The translations under genes were made by a program, and so were the position numbers. A stretch of DNA of 6,900 bases, from contig JAUVKB010000115.1 in the NCBI GenBank assembly GCA_030596405.1, positions 1-6,900 of the forward strand, read 5' to 3'. Position 1 is the first letter of the stretch. Each line of letters begins with the position of its first letter. Origin of the DNA: Deltaproteobacteria bacterium. Its GTDB lineage: Bacteria > Desulfobacterota > Desulfobacteria > Desulfobacterales > JAUVKB01. The notes below the pieces were generated by a model. It was given only the letters and a program-made list of their open reading frames with translations. It was not told the origin of the DNA and did not search any database. Of this stretch, positions 1 through 4,991 are shown piece after piece.

Positions 1-937
1 AGCTGTTAAAAGCATATGCCCCAAAGTCATGGTTTTTTTAGAAACGGAGATATGGCCCGGCCTTCTCGCGGCATTGAAAAAACATGGTTGTTATTCACTT
101 ATTATAAACGGCCGGATAACTCCTAAAAGTATGAGCAGATACCTCATCTGGCCGTCGCTGTGGCGTAAACTTCGACCAGAAAAAGTTCTTGCTGTTTCAA
201 AAAACGATGCAGATCGTTTTGCCTCTCTGTTCGGCAGAAAAGATGTGGACATAATGCCGAACATGAAATTTGACCGGATAGACGTCGCGCAACCTGTAAA
301 ACATAAAGAAAATCCGCTTGAAAAGATTATCCGGCCGGACACAACGTTTATCGTGATAGGTTCCGTCAGGCAGGAAGAAGAAAAAGAGATTGAAAAAATA
401 ATCGTTAATATCCTCCAAAGGCATCCTTATGCTGTTATCGGCCTTTTTCCCCGGCATATGCACAGAATAGATTACTGGCGGAAAGCTTTAAAGCGGATGG
501 AGCTGCAATCGGTATTGCGGTCCAGGACAAAAACGCATGTCTCTTCGGGAACGGTTATCCTTTGGGATATTTTTGGGGAACTGACTCTGGCCTACAGGCT
601 GTCAAAAGCGGTTTTTGTCGGCGGAAGCCTTGCTCCGCTGGGAGGACAGAATTTTTTGGAAGCGCTCATTTGCGGGATTATTCCGGTTATCGGACCTTTT
701 TGGGACAACTTTTCTTGGGTGGGCCGCGAAATTGTGGTACAGAAACTTATACGTGTTGCAAAAGACTGGAAAGAGGCCGCCAACTTTCTGTCAGAAAATG
801 TCAAAGACAGCCCCGCAAAGGAAAAAGTGCGTAAAGCCGCGGTTCAATACATGAAAGACCGCAGGGGCGGAACAGATCAGGCATGTCGTATTATTGATAA
901 AATTTTTGATGGCAATTCTGCAAAGCATGGGAATTGA
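1..937 (+). CDS. waaA: 3-deoxy-D-manno-octulosonic acid (Kdo) transferase, 5'-truncated by window edge
   Basis: Transfers Kdo from CMP-Kdo onto lipid IVA at the cytoplasmic face of the inner membrane, the step that starts the LPS inner core. The open frame is already running at the left edge (first full codon at position 2, reading AVKSICPKVMVF), so the ATG at 29 is internal and the real start lies upstream. The visible 311 residues cover most of a protein that is usually about 420-430 aa. They include the ETEIWP motif (around nt 41-58) of the N-terminal Rossmann domain, an NMKFD segment (about nt 260-275), PRH (about nt 451-459), a GEL segment near nt 576, FVGGS (about nt 613-627) and the GGQNFLEA nucleotide-sugar binding motif (about nt 641-664), in the order seen in WaaA (GT30). 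The usual STHEGEE stretch is replaced by GSVRQEEEKE, a modest divergence. Stop TGA at 935-937; kdsB follows after 18 bp, so the donor-making and donor-using enzymes appear co-transcribed. Identity is secure; bifunctional or monofunctional Kdo addition cannot be read from sequence. Confidence 0.93.
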   Translation, partial: AVKSICPKVMVFLETEIWPGLLAALKKHGCYSLIINGRITPKSMSRYLIWPSLWRKLRPEKVLAVSKNDADRFASLFGRKDVDIMPNMKFDRIDVAQPVKHKENPLEKIIRPDTTFIVIGSVRQEEEKEIEKIIVNILQRHPYAVIGLFPRHMHRIDYWRKALKRMELQSVLRSRTKTHVSSGTVILWDIFGELTLAYRLSKAVFVGGSLAPLGGQNFLEALICGIIPVIGPFWDNFSWVGREIVVQKLIRVAKDWKEAANFLSENVKDSPAKEKVRKAAVQYMKDRRGGTDQACRIIDKIFDGNSAKHGN

Positions 938-955
938 CATGGATCGGTCCTTAAA

Positions 956-1750
956 ATGAACAATCTTCCCAAATGTTACGGGATTATACCTGCACGCTAT
1001 GAATCAACCCGTTTTCCGGGTAAACCTTTGGCCGAGATTCACGGCAGGCCGATGTTCCTGCACGTCTATGAACGGGCAAAAAAGTGCCCTGAATTGTCGG
1101 AAATTGTTCTGGCCACAGATGATGACCGCATAGTTTCAGCCGCAAAAAGACTGGGCGTTCCTGTGCTGATGACGCGAAACAACCATCCAAGCGGCACAGA
1201 CCGTGTTCTGGAGGCAGCCGAACAGATTTGTGCGCCCGATGACGCTGTTGTGGTCAACATCCAGGGAGATGAACCGCTGCTCGATCCGGTCATGCTCACA
1301 GAACTCGTCAAACCGTTTGTTTCAGACAAGATCCTTGTAACCACCCTGGCAAGCGGAATCGACCCGGCCGCCGCCCAAAATCCGGATCAGGTAAAGGTGG
1401 TGTTTTCGAACAGCGGAGCGGCTCTATATTTTTCCCGTTCTGCGATACCGTATCCACGCGACGGGCAGGAATGCAAGTTCTATGGGCATATCGGTCTTTA
1501 TGCCTTCCGGATGGCTGCCTTGAAAAAATTTGCAAGCCTCGGCCCGGGCTGTCTTGAAACAACGGAAAAACTCGAACAACTGCGTCTGCTTGAAAATGAT
1601 ATACCGATACAGGTTGTGGTCACTGACTACAAAAGCATCGCGGTGGATCGCCCCTGTGATATCAAACGGGTAAGCAGAATACTTCTTTTGAATAAAGATA
1701 AAAGTGTTTTTGCGAGCGATTTACTTAAAGAGAATAAGGAAAGGGAGTGA
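956..1750 (+). CDS. kdsB: 3-deoxy-manno-octulosonate cytidylyltransferase (CMP-Kdo synthetase)
   Basis: Activates Kdo with CTP to CMP-Kdo plus pyrophosphate in the cytoplasm; the product is the donor for the WaaA encoded just upstream. The 264-residue protein (E. coli about 248) has the family motifs in order: IIPARYESTRFPGKPL at residues 10-25 (CTP-binding loop), ATDDDRI at 53-59, HPSGTDR at 77-83, NIQGDEP at 101-107, YFSRSAIPYPR at 158-168, HIGLYAFR at 178-185 and LEQLRLLEN at 206-214. Asp105 and Asp231 sit where the family's magnesium-binding aspartates are expected (my alignment by eye). The slightly long C-terminus (about residues 245-264) is charged and probably a family tail. The ATG at 956 is 18 bp after the waaA stop. 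No strong Shine-Dalgarno is visible in that gap, so initiation may depend on translation arriving from waaA. The TGA at 1748-1750 lies 1 nt before the next start. Confidence 0.96.
   Translation: MNNLPKCYGIIPARYESTRFPGKPLAEIHGRPMFLHVYERAKKCPELSEIVLATDDDRIVSAAKRLGVPVLMTRNNHPSGTDRVLEAAEQICAPDDAVVVNIQGDEPLLDPVMLTELVKPFVSDKILVTTLASGIDPAAAQNPDQVKVVFSNSGAALYFSRSAIPYPRDGQECKFYGHIGLYAFRMAALKKFASLGPGCLETTEKLEQLRLLENDIPIQVVVTDYKSIAVDRPCDIKRVSRILLLNKDKSVFASDLLKENKERE
1736..1747 (+). promoter_or_regulatory. Ribosome binding site fixing the start at 1752
   Basis: A purine-rich AAGGAAAGGGAG stretch inside the last codons of kdsB lies 4 nt (from GGGAG) upstream of the ATG at 1752. It decides between this ATG, which begins a typical signal peptide, and the longer open frame from 1704, which overlaps kdsB and would add 16 residues before the signal peptide. 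Confidence 0.7.
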
Positions 1751-1751
1751 A

Positions 1752-2963
1752 ATGAAAAAAATATTTTTAAAGACCGGTTTTTTATCGGCTGCAATACTTG
1801 TTTTATCGATTCCTTTTATATGTATGGCGCAAAACGATTTTGGAGATAAGATAGAAGAACTTTACAGCAGACTTGTCTTTGCCGGAGCCGGCTCGGTTTT
1901 ATCCGTTGAAAAAGATATTATCTATATCGATCTTGGTCAAAGAGACAGGATTGTAAGCGGCACTATGTTTGATGTTGTCAGACAGAGAGAAGCTTTGATA
2001 GTCGATGGAAAAATCATCGGGCACAAAGAGACTATAATCGGAGAAGCAGAAGTGGAAAGGGTGAGGGAAAACATCTCTATTGCCAGGGTGACACATAAAA
2101 CCGGGAATATAATAAAGGGAGATAAAATCTATCGGCAGAAGAAAAAGATAAAAAAAATAGCGGTAACCGAATTTGAGCACGAGTATAAAACAAACAAGCT
2201 TGCCAAAAATATTCGGGAAATGATAGATAGTTATCTGTCTCAAGCTGGAATACAGGTGATTGAAAGTAAAAAAATAGAAGAGATCTTGAAATGGAATAAA
2301 CTTGCCCTGACCGATTTGAGCTGCAATAATGAACTTTCTAATATGGGGAGATTATTAGACGTTGACGCGGTTATGGCGGGGAGCATTTCCGATATGAAAA
2401 ATGCGTTGATCATAAAGGCCAGGCTTATAGATGTAGAGAAAAAAATGGTCATAAGCTCCGCGGATGTGAAAATAGACAAGACCGATGTGATAGCTGAACT
2501 TATTAATAAGCCTGTTGTCGATAAAAAAATAAAATCGGAATCCAACACGCAGGAAAAGGGCTGTTTTGAAGTTTTCGGTCTTAACTTCACTATGGCGAAA
2601 AAAATGAGAAAGATTTATGATAGCGATGATCTTATGGTTTTTTTAAAAGCATTTAAAAAAACCAAAGATTCCATATCCATGACATTGATCTACGACAATC
2701 AGAGCAATAAAGATATTATAGTTGAAATACTTGCCGGTGCTGACAATTGCCTGGTTGATGAAAATGGTGAGAAATGGAAATTTAAAGAGGACACTACAGG
2801 TATTTATAAAAACGGAAAAGAAGTTATGGCTCGAACCAGACTTGCAACCGACGCGACTTTTATTCCTGCCGGCAGTTTATCGGGTGCTGATTTCACCTTG
2901 TTTATGTCTCATTGCAGGCCCTATGGCTTTCAAATTGTCACAAATAATTTAATAACGGAATAG
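1752..2963 (+). CDS. Exported CsgG/FlgT-like protein of unknown function
   Basis: Not recognised as a named gene. The 403-residue product begins with a Sec signal peptide (MKKIFLK, hydrophobic residues 9-24, probable cleavage after CMA at 26). The lipobox rule is not met, because Ile precedes Cys24. Residues about 45-128 form a beta-rich module (GAGSVLSVE, YIDLGQRDRI, VSGTMFDVV, GEAEVERV, GDKIYRQ) resembling the FlgT C-terminal, SH3-like domain. Residues about 134-242 resemble the CsgG/FlgT middle fold: KKIAVTEFE, VIESKKIEEIL, LLDVDAVMAGSISD and IIKARLIDVEKKMV follow the usual strand-helix pattern with the AD/DA-V-GSI signature. Residues about 271-400 are a separate beta-rich part (VDENGEKWKF) that I cannot assign. 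Proteins with CsgG/FlgT folds work in the periplasm or at the outer membrane. The gene starts 1 nt after kdsB, suggesting translational coupling to Kdo synthesis, and it is more A+T-rich than waaA and kdsB. It converges on the LptA-domain gene 7 bp away. Location is fairly sure; the biochemical role is unknown. Confidence 0.8.
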   Translation: MKKIFLKTGFLSAAILVLSIPFICMAQNDFGDKIEELYSRLVFAGAGSVLSVEKDIIYIDLGQRDRIVSGTMFDVVRQREALIVDGKIIGHKETIIGEAEVERVRENISIARVTHKTGNIIKGDKIYRQKKKIKKIAVTEFEHEYKTNKLAKNIREMIDSYLSQAGIQVIESKKIEEILKWNKLALTDLSCNNELSNMGRLLDVDAVMAGSISDMKNALIIKARLIDVEKKMVISSADVKIDKTDVIAELINKPVVDKKIKSESNTQEKGCFEVFGLNFTMAKKMRKIYDSDDLMVFLKAFKKTKDSISMTLIYDNQSNKDIIVEILAGADNCLVDENGEKWKFKEDTTGIYKNGKEVMARTRLATDATFIPAGSLSGADFTLFMSHCRPYGFQIVTNNLITE

Positions 2964-2970
2964 TTTATGT

Positions 2971-4527
2971 TCAAAGGTCTTGCCGCGGTTTTACCGAACT
3001 GTCCGGCTCTATACCGTCGCCTGATACAAGAATAGCTTTTGAACTGTATGTGTTAACATCTGTTATTTTTATTTTTCCGGTTTTATTACCCGGAAGAAAA
3101 AATTTTTGACCATTGAACCCTTCAAGTCTGTTTGCGCTGTAAACATCGAGTATATTGCCGGGCATTAGCCCTGCTTTTTCTCCTGAAGAAATTTCTATGT
3201 TATTTTCATTGACTGAAACGATGTATCCTTTCCAGTCTTGCTTATTGACAATGCCGCAGATTTTTTTCCCCATTGATACTGAAATATCCTTTAAAGCATC
3301 TTCTAATAAAGACGAGTCGATTTTTTTATCAGCGCTTATCGACTCAAATTCTTCCTCGTCGATCTCTTTGTTATAGGAAAAGCATTCATCAAGAAATTTT
3401 GCCCCTGTATCGGTGTCATAAACTTCCGCCAGAATCCGTACACGGACAACAGCCTGCCTGTCTTTAAGCCACAGGATACCCTGTTCTTCTTTAATCGCCG
3501 TTATATCTGTTAATGTCCCGGTTATAATCGCATTTATCCCGGCTTTCCTGCCTGATTCCGCCAAAACAAAGTTGTCAATTTCGCCCGTTATTTGTCTCGG
3601 CAGCTTGACCAGACAGTCTGAATATCTGTCCTCATCAGGCTCAGCAAGAACAATATTGTCGCTACATGAGCCGGTTACGGCTTCAACAATATCTTTATAA
3701 AAAAGTCCGCCCACGTTCAGGTCACCAAAAGATGTTTTGTTTTCAAAAATTGTTATTCCGACCACATATTTTAAGTCTCCCACAGGAGTTTCAATAACCT
3801 CCACAATCTTTTCTGCCGGAGTTTCAATAACCTTTACAATCTTTTCTGCCGGAGTTTCAGGAACCTCTATTGCCGGAGCTGTTATATCTTTTTTAACCGG
3901 AGCTTTTGATACGCGCATGTTACCGGCATCGATTTTTTCGGTAGGATAAAACAGGGCTTTTACACGTTTTTCACCGGCGCTTTCTACCTTAACGCGTCCA
4001 TCAGACCTGAAAAGGGTTATTTTTGATCCTGAAATGGAATTGTTTCCGCTTATTATCTTTGAGCCTTCACCGGTTAAAACAAGGATCATCGTATCTGTCG
4101 TATATTCTGCATAATCGGTCAGTGCGACCTTGTCGTCCGAGCTTATTTTAACATTTCCGGTTGCGACTATTTTTTTTATCGATTCTTCATCTGCAACAGG
4201 TTTTTTTGTACCATCTTTTCTGCTCTCATAATAAATTTTTAGATTATCGGAAGAAATGACGAATGCCCCCTGGACCGCCTTTACGTTTCCGATAAATTCT
4301 GCAAAGCCTCCTCCTCCTTCAGCATTCATGCTGTCGGCTGTGATCTGTATTTTGTTGCTCGTGTTTTCAGAAGCCGGACCTGACGGCATGTCTGAAGCAA
4401 ACACAAAAACCGTCATAAAACCGATTGTAAAAACGGTTGCGCAGATAATACCTGTTGCCGAAACAGAAAGAAAACGACAAATATCTGATAAAAATATTTT
4501 TATAAAATTTTTCTGTAATTCTTTCAT
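2971..4527 (-). CDS. LptA/OstA-domain protein fused to CsgG/FlgT-like domains
   Basis: A 518-residue envelope protein. Order: residues 1-23 polar/basic, 24-43 hydrophobic (signal peptide ending near FAS-DMPSG, or a membrane anchor). Residues about 58-197 are an LptA/OstA-like beta-jellyroll: KIQITADSM, FIGNVKAVQGAFVISSDNL, VATGNVKISS, ILVLTGEGSKII, GSKITLF. Residues 198-252 are a Pro/Glu linker with an 11-residue repeat (ETPAEKIVKVI, ETPAEKIVEVI, ETPVGDLKYVV). Residues about 253-428 are a CsgG/FlgT-M-like domain (VVGITIFENKT, INAIITGTLTDI, RVRILAEVYDTDTG). Residues about 432-508 are FlgT-C-like (GYIVSVNENNIEI, LMPGNILDVY, KTGKIKITDV). LptA normally is a free periplasmic bridge carrying LPS from LptC to LptD and is about 180 aa, so the extra 300 residues are unusual. 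ATG 4527 is preferred over 4563 because AGGAG lies 9 nt upstream of it. Possible roles: LPS transport with an outer-membrane tether, or a non-LPS protein that borrowed the fold. The LptA call is good; the fusion's function is inference. Confidence 0.82.
   Translation of the reverse strand: MKELQKNFIKIFLSDICRFLSVSATGIICATVFTIGFMTVFVFASDMPSGPASENTSNKIQITADSMNAEGGGGFAEFIGNVKAVQGAFVISSDNLKIYYESRKDGTKKPVADEESIKKIVATGNVKISSDDKVALTDYAEYTTDTMILVLTGEGSKIISGNNSISGSKITLFRSDGRVKVESAGEKRVKALFYPTEKIDAGNMRVSKAPVKKDITAPAIEVPETPAEKIVKVIETPAEKIVEVIETPVGDLKYVVGITIFENKTSFGDLNVGGLFYKDIVEAVTGSCSDNIVLAEPDEDRYSDCLVKLPRQITGEIDNFVLAESGRKAGINAIITGTLTDITAIKEEQGILWLKDRQAVVRVRILAEVYDTDTGAKFLDECFSYNKEIDEEEFESISADKKIDSSLLEDALKDISVSMGKKICGIVNKQDWKGYIVSVNENNIEISSGEKAGLMPGNILDVYSANRLEGFNGQKFFLPGNKTGKIKITDVNTYSSKAILVSGDGIEPDSSVKPRQDL
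3785..3874 (-). repeat. 33-bp tandem repeat encoding the Pro/Glu linker
   Basis: Two adjacent 33-bp units (3785-3817 and 3818-3850) differ at only two positions and are followed by a degenerate, shorter third unit (3851-3874). They encode the 11-residue ETPAEKIVxVI repeat between the LptA-like and CsgG-like domains. The unit length is a multiple of three, so copy-number change would lengthen or shorten the linker without breaking the frame. Confidence 0.85.
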
Positions 4528-4536
4528 TTTTTTACG

Positions 4537-4541
4537 CTCCT
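4537..4541 (-). promoter_or_regulatory. Ribosome binding site for the LptA-domain fusion
   Basis: On the minus strand AGGAG lies 9 nt before the ATG at 4527. The alternative upstream ATG at 4563 has no comparable site, so this element supports the shorter, 518-residue start. Confidence 0.7.
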
Positions 4542-4621
4542 GATCCGGACAAGTCGGGACCAAATAAGATATGTTTTTAGCAAGGAAACATGAAAAAGAA
4601 AATTATTCAACCGTTTGTTTT

Positions 4622-4627
4622 ATTATA
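4622..4627 (-). promoter_or_regulatory. Possible -10 box for the LptA-domain fusion gene
   Basis: The minus strand reads TATAAT here, a perfect sigma-70 -10 hexamer about 95 nt upstream of the start codon, in an A+T-rich tract. No convincing -35 box lies 16-18 nt upstream, so this is a weak prediction; such hexamers arise by chance in A+T-rich DNA. Confidence 0.35.
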
Positions 4628-4735
4628 CGATTTAATCTAACAAAATTATCATAAAGTTCAACCGGTATTTATCGTTGTTAGGGTTAAATCATATAGACGG
4701 CCGCTGGCAGGGTTTTATTCATTTTTTTGCCCTTT

Positions 4736-4759
4736 GTTCCCACACTCCTGCGCGGGAAC
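4736..4759. repeat. REP-like inverted repeat (GTTCCC...GGGAAC)
   Basis: GTTCCC (4736-4741) pairs with GGGAAC (4754-4759) around a 12-nt C/G-rich loop that can partly pair itself (GCGC). The wording TTCCCACxCTCC-GCG-GGGAACGCAT resembles the dispersed intergenic palindromes seen in many proteobacterial genomes as REP-like elements. That family assignment is from memory and untested here. It is followed by a CTCTGCCC...TTTGCGGTGAAAAAA stretch (about 4772-4805) that also has the look of a dispersed intergenic repeat. Confidence 0.45.
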
Positions 4760-4807
4760 GCATACCAAATCTCTCTGCCCTCCGCCGCCTTTGCGGTGAA
4801 AAAAGAA

Positions 4808-4835
4808 TTGACATTCCAATATTGCACGGTAGAAT
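4808..4835 (+). promoter_or_regulatory. Sigma-70-type promoter for the FGE-like gene
   Basis: TTGACA (4808-4813, perfect -35) is separated by 16 bp from TAGAAT (4830-4835, one mismatch to TATAAT). Transcription would start near 4842 and give a 5' leader of about 150 nt before the ATG at 4992. Position, spacing and orientation fit a strong housekeeping promoter for the FGE-like gene. Confidence 0.7.
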
Positions 4836-4953
4836 ATGAAATATAATTTCAAGAATGCTAAAATTTCCCTTTGAGAAAAAGAGTGTTTTCCTTTAATCCC
4901 GTGGCCCACCTGTTTTCAAATGATTACCTGGACCTTTTATAAGTTCATCTCGT

Positions 4954-4987
4954 TTCCCGGCTCTTTTCGGGAACGAAATAAAGGAGG
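4954..4987 (+). promoter_or_regulatory. Leader hairpin followed by perfect Shine-Dalgarno
   Basis: TTCCCG (4954-4959) can pair with CGGGAA (4968-4973) across an 8-nt loop, and flanking CG bases extend the stem past a one-base bulge. AAGGAGG follows at 4981-4987, 4 nt before the ATG at 4992. The Shine-Dalgarno fixes that start over the longer frame from 4920. The hairpin leaves the Shine-Dalgarno free, so it could stabilise the 5' end or mark a regulatory leader; no known riboswitch is recognised. Confidence 0.55.
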
Positions 4988-4991
4988 AATC

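Larger units (their letters stand above)
4564..4991. other. Divergent intergenic region of 428 bp
   Basis: No convincing protein-coding gene lies here. From left to right it holds an A+T-rich tract (4564-4680) with the possible minus-strand -10 box, and a more G+C-rich block (4695-4800) with an inverted repeat (4736-4759) and a short CCGC-CTTT-GCGG hairpin (4785-4796). Next come a sigma-70 promoter facing right (4808-4835) and a leader of about 150 nt ending in a hairpin and Shine-Dalgarno. The open frame at 4715-4909 on the minus strand runs straight through the repeat block and has no coding look (FFFHRKGGGGQRD). Confidence 0.7.

Noticed and set aside
939..959. Six-codon mini-ORF between waaA and kdsB whose TGA overlaps the kdsB ATG
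   Set aside because: It has no Shine-Dalgarno and such short frames are common by chance; nothing shows it is translated.
1812..1832. Lipoprotein signal in the CsgG/FlgT-like protein (Cys24)
   Set aside because: Ile, not Gly/Ala/Ser, precedes the cysteine, so the lipobox rule fails; ordinary signal peptidase cleavage after CMA fits better.
2240..2590. Minus-strand open frame of 116 codons antisense to the CsgG/FlgT-like gene
   Set aside because: It is a shadow of the + strand gene, whose signal peptide, Shine-Dalgarno and domain motifs are clear.
2964..3000. Bidirectional terminator between the convergent genes
   Set aside because: Only a CGGT-TTT-ACCG mini-hairpin (2985-2995) is present, without a T-run on either strand.
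4528..4563. Longer start (ATG at 4563) for the LptA-domain fusion
   Set aside because: It lacks a ribosome binding site and adds a charged stretch before the signal; ATG 4527 has AGGAG at proper spacing.
4715..4909. Minus-strand open frame of 64 codons in the intergenic region
   Set aside because: It runs through the palindrome/repeat block, has no coding-like composition and no convincing ribosome binding site.
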